Source: Paramacrobiotus metropolitanus (taxonomy: Eukaryota; Tardigrada; Eutardigrada; Parachela; Macrobiotidae). Taken from it: a DNA stretch of 64,000 nucleotides. The notes below the pieces were generated by a model. The model had not been told where the DNA came from. It ran no database searches and saw only the letters and a program-made list of their open reading frames with translations. The stretch covers positions 620,001 through 684,000 of the forward strand of contig NW_026570241.1 of the NCBI RefSeq assembly GCF_019649055.1. Direction: 5' to 3'. The position numbers were made by a program, and so were the translations under genes. Below are positions 29,217 through 40,370 of this stretch, piece after piece (the first letter of the stretch is position 1; each line of letters starts with the position of its first letter).

Positions 29217-29626
29217 GGCACATTAGATGAACGCTTATCTCCGTTCCAATACACGGAACAAGGGCAGATACGAGGAAAATTCAGACAGTAGGAGTGAGGA
29301 AAGGTCACGGCGACGATTTGGTTGCAGCTGATTAGAACCAGCGCAGAGGCCATACGTATTGGTACAATAGCACTCGCGTTGTATCGAAACAGCAATCGAA
29401 AAGTATCGAAACAGCAATGTATCGAAATAGCGATCAATAAAATCAATACTGTGCAGTGTGAATCGGCTCACAACATAAATGCATAATGCACCGTCAATCA
29501 CAGTTTCATTATTAAATTCCCAACCATTTTGCCGGCGATATACGAGATTCAGTTATACTCACAAAATTCTGAAAACGAGGAGCATTATATTTTACGATTT
29601 AAAAATAGCTTTGGTCAAGAGTCACC
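29217..29626. other. Right target-site duplication and flank; no gene recognised
   Basis: 29217-29220 is the right GGCA duplication. The remaining 400 bp hold short direct repeats of the type ATCGAAACAGCAAT (near 29393-29420) and presumably the promoter and 5' UTR of the gene at 29627. Confidence 0.5.
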
Positions 29627-29941
29627 ATGACAGTTATTGTAGCAACAACCGCGTTGCTTATATTATTTGTTGTTATTAAGCCTGCTTGTGCAGCCACGAC
29701 AAAGTGTCCCTGCCGGACGTCCAATCCCACCTTGGCTGCCGGAGATTCTTCTCCGGCCACGGAAATTACACTTCTGGATGACACCGCAGAGGAGAAGGGG
29801 AGTCTGAACGATGCCGGAGGGGCATCCGATCAAGGAAAAACAACTGGAAACGAAGAAAAGCGGACGTACACACTGGCCGAGGTCGGTGCCTTTGTTGTTG
29901 TGGCATTCGCTTTTGGCTGCGCAATCACCGGCTTGGGTTAG
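29627..29941 (+). CDS. Small secreted, membrane- or GPI-anchored protein (104 aa)
   Basis: Single-exon frame from an ATG in good context (gtcaccATGA). The N-terminus MTVIVATTALLILFVVI ending PACA fits a signal peptide cleaved before ATTKCPC. The middle is short, acidic and Ser/Thr/Gly-rich. The last 20 residues or so (AEVGAFVVVAFAFGCAITGL) are hydrophobic to the end, which fits a GPI-attachment signal or a single transmembrane helix. I do not recognise a family. Upstream introns cannot be excluded but are not needed. Confidence 0.55.
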   Translation: MTVIVATTALLILFVVIKPACAATTKCPCRTSNPTLAAGDSSPATEITLLDDTAEEKGSLNDAGGASDQGKTTGNEEKRTYTLAEVGAFVVVAFAFGCAITGLG

Positions 29942-30482
29942 TAACAGCAAATATGCGAACAGTAATATTAATCATTATTACTATCCTAGTACCCTAATTG
30001 ATAGCCGATTACGATTAACTTAACGAGAGAGACTAAAACAGGATAAGCGCACAGCGGCATAACTGCTTAATTTGTGCGTGATGGGCGAACTGTGGGAGCT
30101 CGAATCGTCACAACTTGCAGCTTTGTCAAACAATTTTCACTGAAAAAATATACGGGTCGTGTAAAAAAAAAACTGTCATTATTTACTACAAATATACAGA
30201 TCGATATAACTATTTTAGTATCCGTAAAATATAAAGTTGAACGTTGAAACAGGATGCACTGAAAAATAATACTTTAGAGTTTTTCTAAAAGAATTTCAAA
30301 AAATCGATTTTTACTGAAATAAAAATAGGAAATTTTAAACAGGCCTTAATTCTTAAAGTTTAAAATACGGTAAAAATTTGTTGGCAGTAAGGGTTTTTCA
30401 ATACACTGGTCATGCTCATACTAAAATTTTATTGTTGTTAAATTTGTGTATTAACTAATGATTTCTTCTTTATATTATCAAG
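29942..30482. other. AT-rich spacer, nothing recognised
   Basis: AT-rich intergenic sequence with poly-A/T runs; no coding exon or repeat shared elsewhere in the window. Confidence 0.45.
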
Positions 30483-33137
30483 ATTCAGATCTATATTGCC
30501 ACGAATGGGATACACCAGAGCCGGCAAACCAGAAAAGACTGACCAAAACCAATATTATATTCTGAAAGCCCGTAGTCGAAAACCCGGCCAGATGGTATTC
30601 ATTTCTTTTAAAACCTCTCCCGCTTCGAGCGCCACAGCGGAAGAGGTTTGACTACCTTCACCAAATGTAACTAAATTATTATAATAATAATTATCATCGT
30701 GGTATTTTTAACCAGGCAATGTTGCCACGTAAACCAAATAAAATATAGTTAAAAAATGAAAGTATGAAAATACTTTCATACTTTCATTTTCACTAATTAA
30801 ATACTTTCATACTTTCACTAATTAAAAATATCAGAATCAATTTAATTAGCAGACCGTTGGGCGTTGGCGTTATTGCAACAAGAACGACTACATATCCAAC
30901 GTTGTCATCGAGGACCATTCTAAACCAGTGCCGGCCAAGCAGCGACAGACAGAACTACCGCCACTGTTCAGTGCACAAGCCCGTTAGTTGACCGAAATAC
31001 CACTACATTCTAGTTAAAATAGCCCGCTAAGCCAGTGGCCGAACTGCCACTATGGATAGCTATGTGAGCGGTTGACCGAGCTGTCATTACTGTCCGATGC
31101 CGAGTGACCGAGTGACCGAGTGACCGAGCTGTCACTACTTTTCAGTGTAAAAAGCCCGTTAGGGAACGAGTGACCGAGTTACCACTACTGTCCGGTGCAC
31201 AGAGCCCGGTAGGAGAGCGGGTGACCGCGCTGTCACTAATGTCCGGCGCAGAAAGTCCGCTAGGTCCACTACATTCTAGTTAAAATAGCCCGCTAAGCCA
31301 GCCCAAATACCACTACATTCTAGTTAAAATAGCCCGCTAAGCCAGTGGCCGAACTGCCACTATGGATAGCTATGTGAGCGGTTGACCGAGCTGTCATTAC
31401 TGTCCGATGCCGAGTGACCGAGTGACCGAGTTACCACTACTGTCCGGTTCACGGAGCCCGTTAGGTGAGCGGGTGACCGCGCTGTCACTAATGTCCGGCG
31501 CAGAAAGTCCGCTAGGTCAGCGGGTGACCGGGCTACCACTGCTGTCCGGCGCAGAAAGCCCGGGAGGTGAGCGGGTGACCAAGCTGTCACCACTGTCCAG
31601 TGTACAAAGCCCGTTAGGGAACGCGTGACCGAGTTACCACTACTGTCCGGTGCACGGAGCCCGTTAGGTGAGCGGGTGACCGCGCTGTGACTATTGTCCG
31701 GCGCAGAAAGTCCGCTAGGTCAGCGGGTGACCGGGCTACCACTGCAGTCCGGCGAAAAGAGCCCGTTCGGTGATAGAGTGCTGAGCTGCCACTATTGTCC
31801 GTGCACAGATCCCGGAAGGTAAGCGGGTGACCGAGCTGTTGCTACTGTCCAGTGTACAAAGTCCGTTAGGTGAGCGAGTGACCGAGCAACCACTACTGTC
31901 CGGCGCAGAAAGCCCGGGAGGTGAGCGGGTGACCGAGCTGTCACCACTGTCCAGTGTACAAAGCCCGTCAGGGAACGAGTGACCGATTTACCACTACTGT
32001 CCGGTGCACGGAGCCCGTTAGGTGAGCGGGTGACCGCGCTGTGACTATTGTCCGGCGCAGAAAGTCCGCTAGGTCAGCGGGTGACCGGGCTACCACTGCA
32101 GTCCGGCCAAAAGAGCCCGTTCGGTGATAGAGTGCTGAGCTGCCACTATTGTCCGTGCACAGATCCCGGAAGGTAAGCGGGTGACCGAGCTGTTGCTACT
32201 GTCCAGTGTACAAAGTCCGTTAGGTGAGCGAGTGACCGAGCAGCCACTACTGTCCGGCGCAGAAAGCCCCACCAGTCCACCACTACAGTCCAGTTTACAG
32301 AGCCAAAAGATACGAATAAAAACGATTAAAATAAAAATTCGAACAGACCAGTCGTAGAACTCAAGAAACGGGAAGCGAAGCCGAGATGAAACAAGTGACC
32401 GAGCTACCACTACTGTCCGTGCACAGAGCCCGGGAGGTGATACGAGTGACCGAGCTTTCACTACTGCCAGTGTACAAAGTCCGTTAGGTGAGCGGGTGAT
32501 CGAGCTAACACTGCTGTCCGGCGCAGAAAGCCCGGGAGGTGAGCGGGTGACCGAGCTGTCAGTGGCGGCTGTCACTACTGTGCAGTGTACAAAGTCCGTT
32601 AGGTGAGCGGGTGACCGAGCTACCACTGCTGTCCGGCGCAGAAAGCCCGGGTGGTGAGCGGGTGACCGAGCTGTCATTATTGTACAGTGTACATGAGTGA
32701 CCGAGCTACCACTACTGTCCGGCGAACGGAACCGGTTAGCTAAGCAAGTAATCGAGCCACCACTACTGACCGGACATACACCGCTGGGCACACACCAACT
32801 TCCAGTGAAAAGAGCCAGTGAAGTGATGAGTTACCGAACTAGTGATCTAGTGCACTATCACTGTTTCGAATTTCACACCTTATAGACTGATATTTCGGCT
32901 TTCTTTTCGGGTAGGGGATATCATAAATTATCTGTATGTACAGCGAAAGGGAATGGTTTCAAGGTCGAGAGAATCATGAACTGATTTTCATAGAAAATTC
33001 GTGTTTGCCCTATTGCATGTACCGATCATGTTTCGACGAATACACTGATGTTAATCTAATAAATATTCATTCAAATTCAAATAAAATGGCCATGGACCAC
33101 AAGAAACGCTGAGGCGAAGCCGAGGCTGTTTCTTGTA
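30483..33137 (+). repeat. Composite repeat element, copy 1 (2.65 kb) with minisatellite core
   Basis: Shares a head of about 240 bp (starting ATTCAGATCTATATTGCC) and a tail (ending GAAGCCGAGGCTGTTTCTTG, then TA) with the copy at 40371-41651; between them lies a 51-bp minisatellite. Head, core and tail keep the same order in both copies, so this is one mobile or duplicated unit with a variable array. No transposase, clear terminal inverted repeats or target duplication was seen. Copy 1 also holds a small palindrome (about 30755-30800) absent from copy 2. Confidence 0.8.
30955..32820 (+). repeat. 51-bp minisatellite, roughly 35 units
   Basis: Unit of the form GTGACCGAGCTACCACTACT, GTCCGGTGCACAGAGCCCGT, TAGGTGAGCGG with many variants. 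Two internal higher-order periods are visible: a block of about seven units repeated with a 354-bp period (from 31584 and 31938), and a block with ACATTCTAGTTAAAATAGCC repeated at 31003, 31265 and 31313. As 51 is a multiple of three, long frames on both strands are by-products. Confidence 0.85.
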
Positions 33138-33922
33138 CATATTATCACTTTGCCAATGTAGAATTAGGTAAATTCGGGAACAGAATCCACACTCCATACG
33201 CCGATTACGCTACTGCAGTACCGGTTAAAGTATACGAGGATACACGCAGTCAAACCGACAGCAAATTTTTTCAGCCAGACCAACCGACAACCGTGCATAT
33301 AGTGCAAGCAACTGCCAGCCATCCACGGACGACTGTCGCCTTTACCACGCATACTGTGCAAACGATACCTCCTTTCCACGGGTGGCTGTTGTGTGAAACA
33401 ATAATCTGCTTGTGTGCATGGTTGTCGGTTGGTCTCGCTGAAAAAATTTACTGTCCGGAAGAAAGCGTTTCTTTATACATTCCTGCATGCATTAGTTTGA
33501 ATCACAGTTTAAGTGGCAGTAAGACAGAAAGATTAAGTTCAATCCAGAACTAAAAAAGTAATTAACATTTTTTTGTTGCCAGCTTGCTTTCTTTGCTGGA
33601 CGAAAAAATTGGATTAAGTAATATTTTTTCGTTTTTCACTACAGTACCTCCTACTATTTACCTCGGTAATTTACAGAGCTCTGTAGTCCTGAAACGCAAT
33701 TTCCCACTGTTAGCTGATACGATCCTTCTTGTAACAACAGATAAATTTGGAGAAATCTCATTTTTGATCTGCTTACTATGGTATGTAACCTGTTTTTAAT
33801 GGTTTCCTTCTAGTTGTGGCGTGTTGTATCCGTCGCCATAAAAAGAAAAGGCGACTGCATCCAGACGCACGTCAACCAGCAGCAAATCGAATGCGCATGA
33901 AAGGAATTCCAACGGACGTGTA
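33138..33922 (+). CDS. Possible exons of an unrecognised membrane protein
   Basis: Weak evidence. From 33140 to 33552 one frame is open and reads as Thr-rich sequence (TPYADYATAVPVKVYEDT) followed by hydrophobic WLLCETIICLCAWLSVGLA. A good acceptor and donor surround 33644-33779, and an acceptor at 33828 precedes VACCIRRHKKKRRLHPDA, which resembles a basic cytoplasmic tail ending at TAA 33922. I could not join the three pieces in one phase, so the model is incomplete and may be wrong. Confidence 0.2.
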
Positions 33923-34717
33923 AAAGAAATGAATGTTTTTCTTCTCCAATATGGAAGTAGCCAGTTTTTAATTAATTATGCCTAACTGACTTTTTGTCGC
34001 AAATAACAGCAACAACAGAAAATAATTATCAATTGTATTTGCTAAATTATTCATTATTATAATAATTAATAGATGACTGGTAAATCATAATCCCTACAAT
34101 TTAACTCATAATACCAATAGTTTTGGAAGACAGATAGACCGCATATGCAAAGTGTGTTGTACTAATTATGTACCGTATAAGCTAATAATAAATATTTTAT
34201 CTGTGTATTTATGGTGTAACTTCTTGTCACTACGCGTCAAACTCATTCTTTAAGCTGTTGTTCGACCTGATCCCACACCTCAAGAAAATTTCAGGCTAAA
34301 TTAAACCATTCTTGTATCACGGTTTTTTCGTGCCTCCCCGCATAGCTCTTCCGGAAATGTGATAATCGGCTATGGCGTATGCAGTGAGTAAGTGCCGTAC
34401 TTTCGTCGTGATCGCCGTTGGAGATCGGTAACTACCTCTGTGGTGCTCTTTCGGATTTTTCATTCATTTGCGCAGGCGGCTCCATGTACAATAGAATCAA
34501 TACTGATATTAAAATAATGAAATATCAATCAATACTGACCTGAAATGAATAATTATATGAAATTAACGCTCATATTCTTTATAACCGGTACTCCGGCAGC
34601 ATGCCTTCACCGAATCTGGCCAGATCTAGCTGTACAGTTGAAATTTGTTGGCAAAAAAATAAATCCACAAAGCGTCAAATTTTCTGCATTCCGATAAAGC
34701 AGGGCAGAACCAAAACG
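33923..34717. other. AT-rich spacer, nothing recognised
   Basis: No coding exon. AT-rich with short direct repeats (AATATCAATCAATACTGA-like words near 34500). Confidence 0.4.
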
Positions 34718-34831
34718 ACTTATTCCGATCGCGAATGAATATATATATATATATATATATAGTATATATATATATATATATATATCTAGTGCAGACTGTA
34801 TATTCACTTCGCGATCGGAATAAGTCGTTCC
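34716..34831. repeat. Palindrome with (TA)n centre
   Basis: ACGACTTATTCCGATCGCGAA on the left is matched by its reverse complement TTCGCGATCGGAATAAGTCGT on the right, around two (TA)n runs. It would form a cruciform or hairpin; it may be the remnant of a short foldback element. Confidence 0.75.
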
Positions 34832-34905
34832 AGTACTGGAATATATATTTTTGTAAAACATAGCGGAAGTACATGGGTTATTTTGTACCAGTTTGTTTGC
34901 ATGTA

Positions 34906-35089
34906 CAGCGGCGAATTTAAGGGGGCTCCCGGGGCTATTGCCTCCCCGTGATGTAAAAAATTCGCAAGAGGGGGTACGTTGCGAACTTTTTACGCCGGAG
35001 GTCGCCGAAAAGCGAGAGAATACTCCCCCTTTGGTGCAAGTTCTCTAGCCCCCCCCCCCCCCGTCCAAACCCGCCTAGATTCGCCACTG
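34906..35089. mobile_element. hAT-type MITE, 184 bp
   Basis: Imperfect terminal inverted repeats (CAGCGGCGAATTTAAGG against CAGTGGCGAATCTAGGCGG) and a perfect 8-bp target duplication TGCATGTA at 34898-34905 and 35090-35097. No frame. A run of C residues lies near its 3' end. Unrelated in sequence to the 533-bp MITE at 3246. Confidence 0.85.
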
Positions 35090-35344
35090 TGCATGTAGAC
35101 CTTTGGAAGATCGTGTAAAGCGATGGTAACCGCGTTAAAGAAGATCTAAAAGAAGTTGATTGCTGTTACAATGGTTGTAGCAATGTTTTCCATAATGTTT
35201 TAATTTAAACGCTGTTTACACAAACCGCAATTAAACGAGCAAAATTTGCCCAGACTATATAACGTCAAGATAAACCATGTTATTGCGAGTACAAGTACTC
35301 GTACAGTCGTACTCATTTACGCGGTATAACTCCAATGCAAAGGC

Positions 35345-35705
35345 TGTGCTCGCTCCATTTTTTAAAGTCGTCGATACACTCGTGTCTTCTTTAGCTTTGC
35401 GACATCCAATGCGCTTAGCCATTTGCGTTAATCTATTCTTAAGGGTAGCGAATCTTGGGAATGATGATCGGTTTGTCGCGGCTCTTTACTATGTTCCAGG
35501 CTGTATAGGGCAGGATAGACTCGCAGTCGTACGGAATTCCGTGGGTGGGCATATGCGGTAGGATCGCGTAGTTGGTGTCGTACATGTCTCCTATAATGTT
35601 TCTGAAATCGCTTGGATGGACTCACCGCGGTCCGGGTGAAGTTTTTCCGTGATAGCTACCCAGCGCATGCAAAAGTTCGTGCAATATACTGTAGCCGCTA
35701 GATGA
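35345..35705 (-). pseudogene. Astacin catalytic-domain fragment
   Basis: Read on the minus strand the sequence follows exon 4 of the astacin genes: ILHELLHALGSYHGKTSPGP, then MYDTNYAILPHMPTHGIPYD, KSRDKPIIIPKIR and a stretch like RKWLSALDVAKL. The zinc helix HELLH is kept but the GFxHExxRxD end is degraded, stops and shifts occur, and the flanking exons are missing. At the position of the nonsense codon in copy 1 this fragment has TGG. Confidence 0.8.
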
Positions 35706-36036
35706 AGTGAGACCACAGAGTCTGGTGTACGGAAAAATGCAAGCCCAATATACACACTTTGCTCCATGCAAAAATCAAACTGTTTTACACTGCTACTACC
35801 GACATTTTACATGTTTTACTGTTTTTTTTGGTTATTTTCTTATTCTTTGCAACGAAAGATAATTACTGTAAGAGCAGAATATCAGAGATCTGATAGTTTT
35901 CTGTTTATAAATCTGATTTGTTGTGGTTTTTGGGGTGCCCTGGCAAGGGCATTACAGTACTCGTGCTCAATGCCCGACGAGTGGAAGGCAACGCCCGGAT
36001 CTAACAGTGGTCTCACTTCATCTAGCGGCTACAGTA
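35687..36036. repeat. 30-bp perfect inverted repeat around a 290-bp spacer
   Basis: 35687-35716 and 36007-36036 are exact reverse complements (TACTGTAGCCGCTAGATGAA... on the left). The left arm lies at the upstream edge of the astacin fragment. It may mark an inverted duplication or a foldback insertion. A 174-codon frame (35766-36290) spans it, but I see no family and do not call it a gene. Confidence 0.8.
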
Positions 36037-37212
36037 ATACCCTCCTTCATGCAGCCAGTTTCCACTTGAATTTTGGTCGCGCGCCCCGGAAATTGGCCGA
36101 CATTTGCAATACAACTAAATCAAAAGAACTGAGCTATTGTGTTTTTGTCAGTGTTTACGTTCAGTATTTGCAAATCGTTCTGTTATTATGCAGATTCTTT
36201 TCCAGTGGGAATCATCGAGATGTATCTTCTTCGCTGGCCCGGGCTTTAAAGGTCAAACAGTTGTCGGTACGTCGTTCATTTGTACGATAACGTTCAGGGC
36301 ACGTTGTCGAGCGGGGTTGTATGGAAACTCGTGGCTTGCGAAAATTATAGTAGACCCGGGCGATCTCTGATTATTTTTTGCTAACATAGGCAGAACTCTA
36401 ATCTAGTTATACGGTTTATACCGTAAGTAGAGTATCGTATGATACGGTTTGCCGATTACCGTAACGGTAGTTTATCATGACGGTTTCTATATCACCGTTA
36501 GAAGTTTATGTCTTCCCAAAGATAGATAACAACTAACTTCCCAGCACAAAGATAACGTTCGACACAGATGCGGAGTCGGCTCGGGCTCGATCCGCTCTCA
36601 CTAGATTTAAAATTGTGTAACCCGCTTGTGGGGTAGCATTCTTATTTCTCTTTTATCTGCTTGGTAAAATACTTTAATAAATAGAGCGATGTTTTAAGTG
36701 CTTATTTCTTTTTACCAAACGGTATTCTACCAATTCCACGCCTCCCAAGATTCTACCGGGGATGCCCAACCATACCAACGCTATCTATTGTTACGTATTG
36801 TAGTAGAGTATCCGTTTAATTTTCTCGGCGCTATTCCACCAACATCTTTCGACTGACAATCTGATACTTCTGAATTTCTGAAATCAAGGAATCCGAAAAG
36901 TGAAAATATGGTTTTAAGTTGGACAGTTTTCTTGCATTCTGCTTGTCATGAATTGTGCCTAGTGCGTAGTAGCACTGCCTTCTGCCTACTTAAGTTAGGC
37001 ATATGTAATCTGTACTTTGCCAACATCTTAGGGAATACTGTAGTCCTGTATTAAATTAAATATTTTTAATAAATATTTGTTGCACGCATAGATCTAAATA
37101 ACACAAAGAGATACCGATAACTATTGTTTAGGTTGCTAAGTTGCGAAACTTTGTTTTTTCCTCATTCGAGACCTTTCCAGAATTTACTGAAAATTTCTAA
37201 GAGCTTCAAACG
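36037..37212. other. No gene recognised
   Basis: Contains short ACGGT/ACCGT-type direct and inverted repeats near 36410-36510 and otherwise AT-rich sequence. No exon could be supported. Confidence 0.4.
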
Positions 37213-37590
37213 CTAAGTACTGAAAGTTTGAAACGTTTTTGGAAACGTTCCGGAAACCAAAAGTTTTTTCCAAGCTACAGGTAGGAAGCTTTGGAAGATG
37301 CTGAATTTTATAGAACTATCAAAAGCTTCCCAAATTGAATCTCGAATTAAGAGGCATTTTCCAAAACATGATTACGTAGGGATATATGAATCTATTGAAA
37401 CCCTAAGTACTGAAAGTTTGAAACGTTTTTAGAAAAGTTCTGCAAACAAAAAAGCTTTTTTCGAACTACAGGTAGGAAACTCTGAAAGACGCTGGGCTTT
37501 ATAAAAATATCGAAAGTATCACAAATTAAATCTCGAATTAGAAGATAATTTCCAAAAAATAAGGACGTAAGGATATATGAATCTATTAAT
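37213..37590. repeat. 190-bp tandem duplication, two units
   Basis: Units start CTAAGTACTGAAAGTTTGAA at 37213 and 37403 and both end near ATATATGAATCTATT. They have diverged by many substitutions, so the event is old. AT-rich, non-coding. Confidence 0.85.
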
Positions 37591-38261
37591 ATATAAAATA
37601 TTCTTAGGTATTTGCTATATAGTGTCAGCCTTACAGTTAGTTTTTATCTACATACTTAGCAGCAGAAATTTGTAAAACGGATGGATTATGAAGTTGTGGA
37701 GTAAAATCCACTACTCGGTGAAACATCCTAGGCAGATTAACATTCGGCTGTTCTCGAAACATGGAAAAAAATTTTGCTGGAGCATTTTTGTCGGCCAAAC
37801 TGAAAAATAATCTGTGAAACCTACTCTACCTGGAGATACTGTATTTACGGTTCAAATTACGTTGGACGTATTTGTAACCCGCGTGCATGGTTTTGCAAAT
37901 ACCGGCAGATATCGAATCAGCCAAATACTAAAATGGAACATGGGCTGATACGCAAATACGTTGAAGAAATACGAGTACTCTCTGTACTTGCATGTTAGGC
38001 TACTAGTCACTCCATGAACTTGCTCTATTGTCAGGCCAGGACGCAACTTGTACTTGCCGGTACTGCGCTTGTTACATCGCGCAGTTGCCCTTTTTCGTGC
38101 TTTCACCGCAACGTTCAAGTTAAATTTTTTGCTGTTGCTGTCTGTTCAGTGTTCAATAAACTTACGCAAGTACTGTTACTTCTACTAAAGAAATCAGCTG
38201 CAAAGAATTGCCATAATGTTGATGGCATTTTTCAAATGAGATTTCTAGAAAATTACAGTTT
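37591..38261. other. No gene recognised
   Basis: AT-rich spacer; no coding exon or shared repeat found. Confidence 0.4.
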
Positions 38262-38730
38262 TCTCTGCACAAAATGGCGACATCAAATTCACCCACCCGT
38301 AAGCGAATCATAAGAAATGCAACCAGAGCCGATATTATTTGAACAGAAACGACATAGGGTTACGTGATGCAAACCGCAAAGGAACCTGGAACGTCGCATT
38401 GTGTCTGGAAGCATGTAATGGCCTCTGGTATTTACTGGTATACTGTACGAGTATATGTACTGTAATATAAAAGAGCTGTCAAAGAGCAAGGAAAAAACTG
38501 TGCTTGCTGTCGTCACCCGGCCGGAATATGACGTTGCAGCAATGCATACGGTTAAATCTGGCGCGGTACGTAACCACCGTGTTTAGCCACTACGTAAAAT
38601 ACCTGCCGGGTGACGGCAGCAAGTACAAGGAGTGCTGGCCTAAGCAACTGTCAGCCCCTTTTATTTATCGTTAGTACCGAAGTATTCCATACTCGTATTG
38701 GTCCTACCCGGCATTCGGTACAGCACGTAC
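38262..38730 (+). pseudogene. Astacin propeptide-exon fragment, interrupted
   Basis: 38262-38440 matches exon 2 of astacin copy 1 (AATGGCGACATC, ACCAGAGCCGATATTAT), but the splice acceptor CAG has become CAA and a stop interrupts the frame. 38632-38730 resumes with TGCTGGCCTAAGCAACTGTC and CCCGGCATTCGGTACAG, the end of the same exon with its donor. The insert between them includes a small element with inverted ends at 38500-38625. Confidence 0.75.
38500..38625. mobile_element. Candidate MITE, about 125 bp
   Basis: Ends GTGCTTGCTGTCGTCACCCG and, reversed, GTACTTGCTGCCGTCACCCG form a 23-bp inverted repeat with two mismatches. Target duplication is not clear. It sits inside the astacin fragment, which it may have broken. 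Confidence 0.55.
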
Positions 38731-40370
38731 TTCTATCAGCAGCTCGCATAAAATGGATGTGCTACTGCTTAAACTGCTGACAATTAATTGTGAATGGTAA
38801 AAGCTGAGCGGTTGTTGAGAAAAGCCGAAGTACCCGTTAGAATTTCACACAACAGCAGAACTGCAGTATCTACTTCATTTCATTCGGCTATTTAAGCGTC
38901 GAATGTGCATTTAATTTAACAAAAATAACAGTGCATATCTCGGTATCTGCTTACTTATATTACTTGGTTTCGGGTCAGTCTAGGTACTAACAGCGATGCT
39001 GCGGTACAGATATATGACGAGCACTTCGTCCTAGCGAGAATATCTACCAGTCAAAGATGCAGTCACACTGCAGTCATCGATTTTCCCCTGCCCCGGCCAC
39101 ACACCCACTATTAATTTCTTCAATCGTGTTTAACCGTTCTAGCACTAGTTGGATCTTTTTGGGACTTCCAAGATTTCAAAAATTTTAAAAATTAAGTGTA
39201 AAAATATTTTGTTCGGTTAAATCTCAATGTTTGAGTGTAGAATTTTTAGCTCTATCTTTCCTACTTAAAGTCTAACAAAATCTGACCGAAATAAAATACG
39301 GAATACCTAAACGAAATTTTGCTACGAAATAAAATGATGGGGAGCTAACTTCAGCTAAAATACCAAAGTATCTGAGATGTCCTTCCAGTGCCAAAAGCTG
39401 GCTCTGGAACCATACAATTTAAGGAATAATCAAACATCATAAAGTATATTAATTTGTGAGAGCATAGTCAGGTCAAGCGCACGCGAATCGTAACAGACTC
39501 TGTAATTACTGCTACCCGTGAAAATGTTTAGCGTTTTTGACCAAACCAAATTTTGGCAGACCTGGTCCCTTATCTTTAGCTTGCGCGTGTGGTTACTGCT
39601 CCATGTGCTTTACACTGAGTTACGGTGCAGCCCCCCAGACAGGTTTACAGTAATCCCTTAACTTCGATTACTATATTGCACGCTGGTTTTTGCATCTCGG
39701 AATCATATGGTGGAAAGTGGAAACAGCCGGCTTTCCGTGCGATATATTACTGAGGTTTCGAAGCGTGTCGGCATGGCCGGAAGTGCGCAGATGCAGCCGA
39801 TCGAGAATCATAGCTTAAGGCACAATTGCTCACTGTCGGTACACTCTCTTCTCTCCCCTTTAAATTATGGATAATAAAATATCTGTCGTAAGCGGTGCTG
39901 CACAGGATAAAAAGAGATCTCTAAAAAAACGTCCGCCGAAAGCGTCCAGTATTCAGACGTTTTGGCGGATTTAGGCTTCCCCTTAGGCGAGCTCCAGCGG
40001 GTATACTGCACTAATTACACCATAGTAGTTTATACTTTTCTAGATCTAGTAACAAGTTAGGAAAGTTTCTGGAACTGGAAGGGTATGCATTGTACCGGTG
40101 CACGAACGAAGGAGTATTTTACCCGAAATTCTGCATACTGCTAGAGGTTTTTACCACAAACCGTTTAAATCGTGATGATGAAATGAAACTACAAGCGTTC
40201 GCTGAACACATTCAGCAAGAACGAACGATCTGAATTTTATATCTTGTGACCTGCCCAATAGTATCAGCGCACGGAGTGCGTAAGATTTCGACTTCGCTTT
40301 GCAGGACTGCGGTCTAGGAGTACGGAAGCATTAAGTCTATTATTATTTCCTTACTATCCTGATTCTCCTA
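38731..40370. other. No gene recognised
   Basis: 1.6 kb of mixed sequence without an exon that I can support, a shared repeat or an RNA gene. Confidence 0.4.

Noticed and set aside
32090-32791. 233-codon repeat protein on the minus strand
   Set aside because: By-product of a 51-bp minisatellite; the frame shifts between units and there is no start or splice context.
30483-33137. Helitron identity for the composite repeat
   Set aside because: No 5' TC and no CTRR 3' end after a good hairpin; the GGCGAAGCC near the tail is too short a stem.
35277-35561. 94-codon plus-strand frame with ATG
   Set aside because: Lies opposite the astacin fragment on the minus strand, which explains its coding-like composition.
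35766-36290. 174-codon plus-strand frame
   Set aside because: Spans an inverted repeat arm and AT-rich sequence, has no domain, and could not be joined to other exons.
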